A DNA stretch of 64,000 bases from Bradyrhizobium cajani (lineage in GTDB: Bacteria; Pseudomonadota; Alphaproteobacteria; Rhizobiales; Xanthobacteraceae). Positions 44,440 to 54,886 of this stretch are shown piece by piece. The translations under genes and the position numbers were made by a program. Under the pieces are notes generated by a model. It saw nothing but the letters and a program-made list of their open reading frames with translations. It was not told the DNA's origin and ran no database searches. The stretch is taken from the NCBI RefSeq assembly GCF_009759665.1, contig NZ_WQNE01000031.1, positions 39,531 through 103,530 of the forward strand, written 5' to 3'. Within the stretch, counting starts at the first letter, position 1, and every line of letters starts with the position of its first letter.

Positions 44440-44752
44440 GAGTTCACCGGTTCGGTTGTTGTTGCCTGGCAGGGCAGGCTGAACCATGCGGGACAGGCCG
44501 TGGCGGAATGGCACGTTGTCGCTTGGCTCGCGCTCCCTGCGATCCGTCACGCCGACATGCGTGACCGGCTCGATATGTTGCCGGTCGCGATATGATTTCG
44601 AGATGAGCGCGGTCCCGATTGTATAGGTTCGGCATAGGATCGGGCGCACCCACTATGCCATTCCTAGAAACTGGCGGTGCGATCTCCATCGAATTCAAAC
44701 GTGTCCGGCATCATGTTCTGACGCGTAACGTCCACTTATCTCGGAGGCCAGA
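44440..44752. other. Gap of 313 bp without a supported gene
   Basis: It lies between the divergent starts of the hypothetical gene at 44439 and the small gene at 44753. Two short overlapping frames exist on the minus strand but neither has protein-like sequence or a good ribosome-binding site. ATTGTATAGGTT near 44619 is an AT-rich patch that could be part of a promoter. Nothing else recognised. Confidence 0.4.
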
Positions 44753-44947
44753 ATGCCGGCATATCGCGCCTTTGTGGTGGGACGACACAGCGTCCCGATC
44801 GGAGTGGTTCAGATGGACTGTATCGACGACGAATCCGCGATCTCTCGCGCCGCGAAACTCGTCGACAGCCACGATGTGGAGCTCTGGCAACGCGATCGGC
44901 CGGTCGCGAGATTCGACGTGCAGTCCGGACAGACCCGAAGGAAGTAG
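44753..44947 (+). CDS. Small hypothetical protein
   Basis: 64 residues: MPAYRAFVVGRHSVPIGVVQ, MDCIDDESAISRAAKLVD, HDVELWQRDRPVARFDVQ. GGAGG lies six bases upstream of the ATG. The pattern of two strands, a helix and two strands (with ELWQRDRxVAR) is, from memory, typical of many short Bradyrhizobium proteins of unknown function. Confidence 0.72.
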   Translation: MPAYRAFVVGRHSVPIGVVQMDCIDDESAISRAAKLVDSHDVELWQRDRPVARFDVQSGQTRRK

Positions 44948-45404
44948 GACATTGTCTTTTCCGCGGAGGGATTCTGCATAAGCGCGTTCATGCGCGTTGC
45001 AGCGCGTCCGGGACACGAGTGCGAGTTCGCTATGGCGCCAACGAGAGGCGGCGCCGACTCAGGTGCGGTGTGTTGCCGTCGCCCGTGCAAGGTTGGGCGT
45101 GCTACGCATGCCACAAAATCTCAAGTTGTGAATTGCTATCTCCGCGAAGGTATTTCAGTAGCCTTATCCGTGTCTTCCCGGTAACGATTGTGCCGTCTGC
45201 GCAACACTCACGCCGGATTTAACCCTCATCACCGGCTGTTCGCATCACCGCCGCTTTTTGGCCACACCCGAACATGAATAAAATCGCTCTAATGTTTTAG
45301 GAGGCGACGGCAGTCCTCAAGGCGACGGGAAATCCCAAGGTCGATTCAAATCTTGGTTCTGATTTTTCGGGTCTGAAAGGGTTGACCGGGGAAACTGGTT
45401 TGCG
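44948..45404. other. 457-bp region upstream of ilvD
   Basis: No gene supported. It contains the 17-mer CGCGTCCGGGACACGAG (45003-45019), shared with the repeat at 5827-5843. Towards ilvD there is an AT-richer patch (about 45275-45300, AATAAAATCGCTCTAATG) suitable for the ilvD promoter. No leader-peptide attenuator with runs of Ile/Val/Leu codons was seen. Confidence 0.4.
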
Positions 45405-47129
45405 ATGGACGCGAAGACCGACATCAAGCAGAGGCTGCCGAGCCGTCACGTGACGGAAGGCCCTGCGCGCGCGCCGCACCGGTCCTATTTCTACGCGATG
45501 GGTCTGACCACCGAGCAGATCCACCAGCCCTTCGTCGGCGTTGCCTCGTGCTGGAACGAGGCCGCGCCTTGCAACATCGCTTTGATGCGCCAGGCGCAGG
45601 CAGTGAAGAAGGGCGTCGCGTCGGCCGGCGGTACCCCCCGCGAATTCTGCACCATCACCGTCACCGATGGCATCGCCATGGGCCACGATGGCATGCGCTC
45701 CTCGCTGCCGTCGCGCGAATGCATCGCCGACTCGGTCGAGTTGACGGTGCGCGGCCACGCCTATGACGCGCTGGTCGGTCTTGCCGGCTGCGACAAGTCG
45801 CTGCCGGGCATGATGATGGCGATGGTCCGCCTCAACGTCCCCTCGATTTTCATCTACGGCGGCTCGATCCTGCCCGGCAACTTCCGCGGGCAGCAGGTCA
45901 CCGTTCAGGACATGTTCGAGGCGGTCGGCAAGCATTCGGTCGGCGCCATGTCGGACGAGGACCTCGACGAGATCGAGCGGGTGGCGTGCCCCTCGGCGGG
46001 CGCCTGCGGCGCGCAGTTCACCGCCAACACCATGGCGACTGTCTCCGAAGCGATCGGGCTCGCACTGCCGTATTCGGCCGGTGCCCCGGCACCGTACGAG
46101 ATCCGCGACGCGTTCTGCATGACCGCGGGCGAGAAGGTGATGGACCTGATCGCATCCAACCTCCGGCCGCGCGACATCGTCACCCGCAAGGCACTGGAGA
46201 ATGCCGCCGCCGTTGTCGCCGCCTCGGGCGGCTCGACCAATGCTGCGCTGCACCTGCCGGCGATCGCACACGAGGCCGGAATCAAGTTCGACCTGTTCGA
46301 CGTCGCCGAAATCTTCAAAAAGACACCATATGTCGCGGATTTGAAGCCGGGCGGCCGTTATGTCGCCAAAGACATGTTTGAAGTAGGTGGCATCCCGCTT
46401 CTGATGAAGACGCTGCTCGACAACGGATTTCTCCACGGGGACTGCATTACGGTCACCGGTCGAACGATCGCCGAAAACCTCAAGAGCGTGAAATGGAATC
46501 CGCACCAGGACGTGGTGCACCCGGCAGACAAGCCGATTACCGTGACGGGCGGTGTGGTCGGTCTGAAGGGCAATTTGGCGCCAGAAGGTGCGATCGTGAA
46601 AGTCGCGGGAATGTCCAACCTCAGGTTTACCGGTCCAGCCAGGTGCTTCGACCGTGAGGAGGATGCTTTCGAGGCGGTCCAGAAGCGCACCTATCGCGAA
46701 GGCGAAGTCATCGTGATCCGCTACGAGGGGCCGAAGGGCGGCCCCGGCATGCGGGAGATGCTCCAGACCACCGCAGCGCTGACCGGCCAGGGCATGGGCG
46801 GCAAGATCGCGCTCATCACCGACGGCCGTTTCTCCGGGGCCACCCGCGGCTTCTGCATCGGCCATGTCGGGCCCGAGGCGGCGGTCGGCGGCCCGATCGG
46901 GCTGCTCGAGGATGGCGACATCATCGAGATCGATGCCGTCGCCGGTACCCTTGACGTAAAATTGAGCGACCAGGAGCTCGCCCAGCGCAAAACCAAATGG
47001 AGCGCTCGCGCGACTAACCACACGTCGGGTGCGCTCTGGAAATATGCTCAGCAGGTTGGACCCGCGGTCGGGGGGGCAGTAACCCATCCGGGCGGCGCGC
47101 ACGAGAAACAGTGCTATGCGGACATCTAG
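45405..47129 (+). CDS. ilvD: Dihydroxy-acid dehydratase
   Basis: Dehydrates 2,3-dihydroxy-isovalerate and -methylvalerate to the 2-keto acids, third step of valine/isoleucine synthesis. 574 residues with Fe-S cluster cysteines in SCWNEAAPC, GLAGCDKSLPGMMMAMVRL (signature 1) and CPSAGACGAQFTANTMAT, and the C-terminal signature ALITDGRFSGATRGFCIGHVGPEA. All ligands are present. It overlaps the exoR-like gene by 14 bp. The length matches the shorter IlvD branch (about 560-575 residues) rather than the E. coli type (616). Confidence 0.97.
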   Translation: MDAKTDIKQRLPSRHVTEGPARAPHRSYFYAMGLTTEQIHQPFVGVASCWNEAAPCNIALMRQAQAVKKGVASAGGTPREFCTITVTDGIAMGHDGMRSSLPSRECIADSVELTVRGHAYDALVGLAGCDKSLPGMMMAMVRLNVPSIFIYGGSILPGNFRGQQVTVQDMFEAVGKHSVGAMSDEDLDEIERVACPSAGACGAQFTANTMATVSEAIGLALPYSAGAPAPYEIRDAFCMTAGEKVMDLIASNLRPRDIVTRKALENAAAVVAASGGSTNAALHLPAIAHEAGIKFDLFDVAEIFKKTPYVADLKPGGRYVAKDMFEVGGIPLLMKTLLDNGFLHGDCITVTGRTIAENLKSVKWNPHQDVVHPADKPITVTGGVVGLKGNLAPEGAIVKVAGMSNLRFTGPARCFDREEDAFEAVQKRTYREGEVIVIRYEGPKGGPGMREMLQTTAALTGQGMGGKIALITDGRFSGATRGFCIGHVGPEAAVGGPIGLLEDGDIIEIDAVAGTLDVKLSDQELAQRKTKWSARATNHTSGALWKYAQQVGPAVGGAVTHPGGAHEKQCYADI

Positions 47130-47961
47130 GCGTGCCATAGTTGCGTTTGTGTTGGGGGCAGCCGCGCTGGCCGCACCGGCGCTCGCCTTCGACGGTGCGC
47201 CGGTCAATAAGGACGCGACAATCCCCGTCAAGGACGCGACAATCCCCGTCGTGACCACCTTGCCGAGCGCGGCGGGTGCGGTGCGCACCAAGGTTCCGCC
47301 GGCAGTCGCAACCCAGGAAGCCTCGCTCAGCGCCCTGCAATATGCCGCCGAGGGCGGCCATCCGATCGCGCAGTGGAAGCTCGGGCGTATGTACGCCAAT
47401 GGCGACGGCGTGGCCCAGGACGACGTCCGCGCCTTTGAATATTTCAGCCGGATCGCCAACGCGCATGCCGAGGACAGCCCGTCGGCGCCGCAGGCGCAGA
47501 TCGTGGCCAACGCCTTCGTCGCGCTCGGCCGCTACTATCTCAGCGGCATCCCGAATTCGAAGATCAAGCCGGACCAGGAACGGGCGCGGGAGATGTTCTC
47601 CTATGCAGCCTCTTATTTCGGCAATGCGGACGCGCAATACGACCTCGCCCGGCTGTACCTGAAGACGCCGGACGCCTCGCGCGAGGATTTCCGCTATGGC
47701 GCGCGCTGGCTCGGCCTTGCCGCGCAGAAGGGCCAGCATGAGGCGCAGGCGCTGCTCGGCCAGATGCTGTTCAACGGCGACCGCCTGCCGCGGCAGGCCG
47801 CGCGCGGCCTGATGTGGCTGACCCTGGCGCGCGACAGCGCCGGCGCCGAAGAGACCTGGATCAAGGAAAGCTACAATCGCGCCTTCGCCAAGGCCTCCGA
47901 CGACGACCGCGCCATGTGCCTGCAAATGCTCGAGCAGTGGGTCCAGGGCCGCCGCGAATAG
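47116..47961 (+). CDS. exoR: ExoR-like periplasmic Sel1-repeat protein
   Basis: 281 residues with a signal peptide (AIVAFVLGAAALAAPALAF) and four Sel1/TPR-like repeats (ALQYAAEGGHPIAQWKLGRM, AFVALGRYYLSGIPNS, AASYFGNADAQYDLARLYL, WLGLAAQKGQHEAQALLGQM). In Sinorhizobium, ExoR is the periplasmic inhibitor of the ExoS-ChvI system controlling exopolysaccharide and motility; length (268 there) and layout agree. The start overlaps the ilvD 3' end by 14 bp. A tandem 21-bp duplication gives KDATIPV twice at residues about 32-45. Gene symbol by family resemblance. Confidence 0.85.
   Translation: MRTSRRAIVAFVLGAAALAAPALAFDGAPVNKDATIPVKDATIPVVTTLPSAAGAVRTKVPPAVATQEASLSALQYAAEGGHPIAQWKLGRMYANGDGVAQDDVRAFEYFSRIANAHAEDSPSAPQAQIVANAFVALGRYYLSGIPNSKIKPDQERAREMFSYAASYFGNADAQYDLARLYLKTPDASREDFRYGARWLGLAAQKGQHEAQALLGQMLFNGDRLPRQAARGLMWLTLARDSAGAEETWIKESYNRAFAKASDDDRAMCLQMLEQWVQGRRE
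47209..47250 (+). repeat. Tandem 21-bp duplication inside the exoR-like gene
   Basis: Two exact 21-bp units (47209-47229 and 47230-47250), each beginning AAGGACGCGACAATC, encode KDATIPV twice, just after the signal peptide. The frame is kept. Confidence 0.9.
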
Positions 47962-47975
47962 GCGGGGTCCCCTAG

Positions 47976-48001
47976 GGTGGGCAAAGCGTAGCGTGCCCAC
48001 C
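47976..48001. terminator. Palindromic hairpin between convergent exoR-like gene and xthA
   Basis: GGTGGGCA and TGCCCACC form a perfect 8-bp stem around AAGCGTAGCG. The GGTGGGCAAAGCG...TGCCCACC element is a widespread intergenic repeat in this group (from knowledge of the genus). It sits in the 53-bp gap and could terminate both transcripts. Confidence 0.6.
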
Positions 48002-48014
48002 AAAGCGGCGTAAG

Positions 48015-48812
48015 TTACGCCGCCTCCAGATCCAGATCCGCCCACACCGGAACGTGGTCCGACGGCTTCTCCCAGCCGCGCACATAGCTGTCGATCCCGA
48101 CATTGGCGAGCCGGTCGCTGGCCTGCGGCGACAGCAGCAAATGGTCGATCCGCAGGCCCTGGTTCTTCTGCCAGGCCCCGGCCTGATAGTCCCAGAAGGT
48201 ATACAGCCCCGGCTCGTCCGTCACCGCCCGCAGGGCGTCGGTCAGGCCGAGCCCGAGCAGGGACTGAAAGCTCTCCCGCGTCTCGGCCTTGAACAGGGCG
48301 TCCTCAGTCCAGGCGGCCGGGTTGTGCACGTCGCGGGCATGCGGGATGACGTTGAAGTCGCCGGCGAGGATCAGCGGCTCCTCGGTCTTAAGTCGCTCCT
48401 TCGAATACTCAAGAAGCCGCGACATCCATTTGAGCTTATAGGGATATTTCTCGGTGCCGACCGGATTGCCATTGGGCAGATAGAGGCAGGCGATCCGCAT
48501 CACCCCGCGCTTGAGCGTCACCACGCCCTCGAGGAAGCGGGCATGGGCATCCTCGTCGTCACCGGCCAGCCCCGACTTGGTCTCGTCAAACCGGAGCTTG
48601 GAGAGCAGGGCGACGCCGTTGAATGTCTTCTGCCCGTGCGTGACCACGTTGTAGCCGAGCGCCTCGATCTACAGCCGCGGAAAGGCCTCGTCGACGCATT
48701 TGATCTCCTGGAGGCAGACGATGTCCGGCTGGCATTCCTTCAGCCAGGTCAGCAGGAGGTCGATCCGCTGCCGGACCGAGTTCACGTTCCAGGTAGCAAC
48801 TCTGATGGGCAT
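48015..48812 (-). pseudogene. xthA: Exodeoxyribonuclease III with an internal stop codon
   Basis: From ATG 48812 the reverse strand reads MPIRVATWNVNSVRQRIDLL then CQPDIVCLQEIKCVDEAFPR-L, followed by TAG (48671-48669), and continues in the same frame as IEALGYNVVTHGQKTFNGVALL to the family C-terminus RGWEKPSDHVPVWADLDL, stop at 48015. All exonuclease III motifs are present (NVNS, LQEIK, GDFNVIP, DHxP). The family normally has E or another residue at the TAG, so a G-to-T change of GAG is the simple cause. Corrected length would be 265 residues. The gene is either truncated after about 47 residues, restarted internally at GTG near 48647 without the first catalytic motifs, read through, or affected by a sequencing error. 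Confidence 0.9.
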
Positions 48813-48933
48813 TTCGGCGGCTCCGGGCAGGGGCCATGGTTAGAACAAACTGCAAACGCGCCCGTCAAGGACGCCGCAAAATCTCCCACAAAATTAACCC
48901 GGCTTAAGCGCGCGATGGGCCATTGAGTCCAAA

Positions 48934-51276
<2,343 letters not shown>

Positions 51277-51285
51277 CCGGCAATG

Positions 51286-51615
51286 TCAGACCGAGAAGCT
51301 GGTCCCGCAGCCGCAGGAGGCGGTCGCGTTGGGATTGTTGACGCGGAACGAGGCGCCAATCAGATCGTCGACGAAATCGACCTGCGAGCCCGCCAGGAAC
51401 GGCTGGGAGGCGGAATCGACCAGCACCACCGCATTGTCCTGCTCGATCACGAGATCGTCGTCGGTGCGGGCCCGGTCAATATCGAACTTGTACTGGAAGC
51501 CGGAGCAGCCGCCGCCCTCGACGGAGATGCGCAGCATCGCCCCCGAACCTTCGCCCTTGAGGATCTCCCCAATCCGGCGTGCGGCCCGGTCGCTGATGGT
51601 CACTTCAGTCGTCAT
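51286..51615 (-). CDS. erpA: Iron-sulfur cluster insertion protein (ErpA/IscA family)
   Basis: 109 residues: VTISDRAARRIGEILKGEG, the first Cys in SVEGGGCSGFQYKFD, and the C-terminal C-x-C of NATASCGCGTSFSV. The three cysteines that carry the cluster are all present. A-type carrier delivering [Fe-S] clusters to apoproteins. The family includes ErpA, IscA and SufA; the C-G-C-G-x-S-F end and genomic context beside dgt-argS favour the ErpA assignment common in alphaproteobacteria. Divergent from dgt. Confidence 0.93.
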   Translation of the reverse strand: MTTEVTISDRAARRIGEILKGEGSGAMLRISVEGGGCSGFQYKFDIDRARTDDDLVIEQDNAVVLVDSASQPFLAGSQVDFVDDLIGASFRVNNPNATASCGCGTSFSV

Positions 51616-51736
51616 TATTGGTCTCCGATAGTCCCGCGGTCACACAAGAGTCTTGCCCAATTCATTTGGTATCCCGCGTCCGACATAGTTAAGTGCCACC
51701 ATACGCAGAATCAAATGGATAGGGACTAAATTCGCC

Positions 51737-52945
51737 GTGTCCGTCGGAATGGCAGCCCCCCGCGCGCCCTATGCCTGCGATCCCGATCGCAGCCGCGGCC
51801 GGCTGGTCACCGAGCCCCCGAGCCGGACCCGCAGCCCGTTCCGGCGCGATTGCGACCGGGTGATCCATTCCACCGCGTTCCGCCGCCTGAAGTACAAGAC
51901 CCAGGTGTTCGTGTTCCACGAGGGTGATCATTACCGCACCCGGCTGACCCATTCGCTGGAAGTGGCGCAGATCGCCCGCGCACTGGTCCGGCAGCTCGGG
52001 CTGGACGAGGACCTCACGGAAACGCTGGCGCTTGCCCATGATCTCGGTCACCCGCCGTTTGGGCACGCGGGCGAGCGGGCGCTGGATGCCTGCCTGAAAG
52101 AGTTCGGCGGCTTCGACCACAATGCCCAGGCGCTCCGTGTCGTCGCGGCGCTGGAGCACCGCTATCCCGAGTTCGACGGGCTCAACCTGACCTGGGAGTC
52201 GCTGGAGGGCATCGTCAAGCACAACGGTCCGCTGACTGACCGCAGCGGCGCGCCGGTCGGGCGCTATCGCGAGCACGGCGTTCCCGTCGGCATTGCCGAG
52301 TACAACAAAGCCTACGATCTCGAGCTCTGGAGCTTCGCCTCGCTCGAGGCGCAGGTCGCCGCGATCGCCGACGACATCGCCTATGACGCCCACGACATCG
52401 ACGATGGCCTGCGCGCCGGCCTGTTCCATCTCGACGATCTGAAGGTGATGCCGCTCACCGCGGAGATCATCGCCGAGACCTCGGCGCATTACCCCGAGCT
52501 TGAAGACGTCAGGCGCGGCGCCGAGCTGGTGCGCGAGCTGATCTCGCACCTGATCGGTGCGGTGTTCGCCGAGGCGCAGAAGAGCCTTGCGGCGGTCAAG
52601 CCGCAATCGGCCCAGGATGTCCGCCAGCAGAGCCGGGCGCTGATCGCGTTCCCGGCCGATGTCGCGGAGGAGGAGGCCGCCATCAAGCGCTTTCTCTATC
52701 AGCACATGTACCGCCACAAGCGGGTGATGCGGGTGATGGCGGAGGCGGAGCAGATCCTGTTCGACCTGTTCGCGAAATACCTGACATCGCCGGACGAGTT
52801 GCCGCCCGAATGGCTGGTGGGAGCGGAGGCGGACAATGAGGGCGACCGAGCACGCCGGATCGGCAATTTCATTGCCGGAATGACCGACCGTTTCGCCCTA
52901 ACCGAGCACCAGCGGCTCTTTGACTCGACCCCGGATTTGCGTTAG
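51737..52945 (+). CDS. dgt: Deoxyguanosinetriphosphate triphosphohydrolase-like protein
   Basis: 402 residues of the HD-domain dNTPase family: FRRLKYKTQVFVFHEGDHYRT, first His in RLTHSLEVAQIARAL, the HD pair in LALAHDLGHPPFGHAGERAL, and a later Asp in IADDIAYDAHDIDD. Removes triphosphate from dNTPs, contributing to dNTP pool control; the bacterial type 2 form is shorter than E. coli Dgt (505). Start GTG 51737 or ATG 51749. argS begins 9 bp after the stop, an order conserved in Rhizobiales. Confidence 0.94.
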   Translation: MSVGMAAPRAPYACDPDRSRGRLVTEPPSRTRSPFRRDCDRVIHSTAFRRLKYKTQVFVFHEGDHYRTRLTHSLEVAQIARALVRQLGLDEDLTETLALAHDLGHPPFGHAGERALDACLKEFGGFDHNAQALRVVAALEHRYPEFDGLNLTWESLEGIVKHNGPLTDRSGAPVGRYREHGVPVGIAEYNKAYDLELWSFASLEAQVAAIADDIAYDAHDIDDGLRAGLFHLDDLKVMPLTAEIIAETSAHYPELEDVRRGAELVRELISHLIGAVFAEAQKSLAAVKPQSAQDVRQQSRALIAFPADVAEEEAAIKRFLYQHMYRHKRVMRVMAEAEQILFDLFAKYLTSPDELPPEWLVGAEADNEGDRARRIGNFIAGMTDRFALTEHQRLFDSTPDLR

Positions 52946-52954
52946 GCGGCGGCC

Positions 52955-54745
52955 ATGCCCGACACATCCTCATCCCTGCATCTGTTCGCCGACGTGCTCG
53001 CGCGTGTGCACGCCGCCTGCCGCGCGCTCGCGGCGGACGCCAACTGGCCCGAGGGCATTGATTTCTCGCGCGTGGTGGTCGAGCCGCCGCGCGATGCCTC
53101 CCATGGCGACATGGCGACCAACGCCGCCATGGTGCTGGCGAAAGAGGCAAAGGCAAAGCCCCGCGACCTCGCCGAGCAGATCGCCGAGCGGCTGCGCGCC
53201 GATGCGCTGATCGCCAAGGTCGACGTCGCCGGTCCTGGCTTCATCAATTTGACGCTGAAGCCGGCCGCCTGGGCGGAGGCGCTGCGCACGGTGCTGCGCG
53301 AGGGCGCCGATTACGGCCGCCTTCGCGGCGGCTCCAAGGTCAATGTCGAATACGTCTCGGCCAATCCCACCGGTCCGATGCATGTCGGCCATTGCCGCGG
53401 CGCCGTGTTCGGCGATGCGCTGGCGAGCCTGCTCGAGTTCGCGGGCCATGACGTCACGCGCGAATATTACATCAATGATGCTGGCGCCCAGGTCGACGTG
53501 CTCGCGCGCTCTGCCTTCCTGAGATATCGCGAGGCGCTTGGCGAGGACATCGGCGCGATCCCGGAGGGGCTTTATCCCGGCGATTATCTGAAGCCGGTTG
53601 GCACCGCGCTGGCGAAGGAGCATGGCGATAAGCTCCTTGCGCTGAGCGAGGGCGCGTGGCTGCCGACGGTTCGCGCCAAGGCGATCGCGATGATGATGGA
53701 TGAGATCAAGGACGATCTCGCCGCCCTCAACATCCGCCACGACGTGTTCTTCTCCGAGCGCTCGCTGATCGAGGACGGCAACAACAAGGTGGCCGAGACC
53801 ATCGATTTCCTGCGCGCCAAGGGCGACATCTATGAGGGGCGCCTGCCGCCGCCGAAGGGTGCGCCGGTCGAGGATTGGGAAGACCGCGAACAGCTGCTGT
53901 TCAAGGCGACCGCCTACGGCGACGACGTCGATCGTCCGCTGATCAAGTCGGACAATTCCTACACCTACTTCGCCTCCGACATCGCCTACCACAAGAACAA
54001 GTTCGACCGCGGCTTTGCCGAGATGATCGACGTCTGGGGCGCCGATCACGGCGGCTATATCAAGCGCATGCAGGCGGCGGTGAAGGCGACGACCTCCGGC
54101 AAGGGGGCGCTCGACGTCAAGATCGTCCAGCTCGTGAAGTTGCTGCGCAACGGCGAGCCGGTGAAAATGTCCAAGCGGAGCGGGGACTTCGTCACCTTGC
54201 GTGAGGTGGTGGATGAGGTCGGCCAGGACGCCGTCCGCTTCATGATGCTTTACCGGAAGAACGACGCGGTGCTCGACTTCGACCTCGCCAAGGTCATGGA
54301 ACAGTCGCGCGACAACCCCGTGTTCTACGTTCAGTACGGTCACGCCCGCGGCCACTCGATCTTCCGCAACGCGCGGGCCGAGGTGTTCCCGGAACTCCCG
54401 GAGGATGCCGGCAAGCGCATCGCCTGGCTCAGTGAGTCGGCGGTGGAGCGCCTGTCTGACCCGGTCGAATTCGATCTTCTCAAGCGTCTTGCAATTTATC
54501 CGCGGATGCTGGAAGCGGCAGCGGCGGCCCATGAGCCGCACCGAATTGCCTTTTATCTCTATGATTTAGCCAGCGAATTTCACGCACTTTGGACGAAGGG
54601 GCGCGATTTGCCCTATTTACGCTTCATTATCAATAATGATGCAGATCTTACAAAGGCGCGGCTGGCAATGGTCCAGGGCGTCGTCTCTGTCTTGGCATCG
54701 GGCCTCGCCATCCTCGGCGTCCATGCTCCGGACGAGATGCGGTAG
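52955..54745 (+). CDS. argS: Arginyl-tRNA synthetase
   Basis: 596 residues, class I synthetase charging tRNA-Arg. N-terminal Add-1 domain, then the HIGH motif as NPTGPMHVGHCRGAVFGD, DINDAGAQ-type region in EYYINDAGAQVDVLARS, and VKMSKRSGDFVTLREVVDE carrying KMSK. The C-terminal anticodon-binding helices end in LASGLAILGVHAPDEMR. All catalytic elements are intact. Co-directional with dgt upstream (9-bp gap) and the SPOR protein downstream. Confidence 0.98.
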   Translation: MPDTSSSLHLFADVLARVHAACRALAADANWPEGIDFSRVVVEPPRDASHGDMATNAAMVLAKEAKAKPRDLAEQIAERLRADALIAKVDVAGPGFINLTLKPAAWAEALRTVLREGADYGRLRGGSKVNVEYVSANPTGPMHVGHCRGAVFGDALASLLEFAGHDVTREYYINDAGAQVDVLARSAFLRYREALGEDIGAIPEGLYPGDYLKPVGTALAKEHGDKLLALSEGAWLPTVRAKAIAMMMDEIKDDLAALNIRHDVFFSERSLIEDGNNKVAETIDFLRAKGDIYEGRLPPPKGAPVEDWEDREQLLFKATAYGDDVDRPLIKSDNSYTYFASDIAYHKNKFDRGFAEMIDVWGADHGGYIKRMQAAVKATTSGKGALDVKIVQLVKLLRNGEPVKMSKRSGDFVTLREVVDEVGQDAVRFMMLYRKNDAVLDFDLAKVMEQSRDNPVFYVQYGHARGHSIFRNARAEVFPELPEDAGKRIAWLSESAVERLSDPVEFDLLKRLAIYPRMLEAAAAAHEPHRIAFYLYDLASEFHALWTKGRDLPYLRFIINNDADLTKARLAMVQGVVSVLASGLAILGVHAPDEMR

Positions 54746-54886
54746 TTTGGGGCGAACTACTTAAGGGGACTTTTGGGGGTAACCGGCAGAAGCCGGATCG
54801 CTTAGACTTGGTTGAAAGCCTTGTGGGTTGAAGGCCGCGCCTTGGTCGAGGGGCGCGCGGCTTTCCCGAAGGGACGCATCATCACG

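Noticed and set aside
45297..47510. 737-codon minus-strand frame opposite ilvD
   Set aside because: It mirrors ilvD codon structure in GC-rich DNA; the translation is His/Arg/Asp-rich without any domain.
48586..48855. Separate 89-residue minus-strand gene upstream of xthA
   Set aside because: It is an out-of-frame reading over the true xthA N-terminus, which is recognisable in the neighbouring frame.
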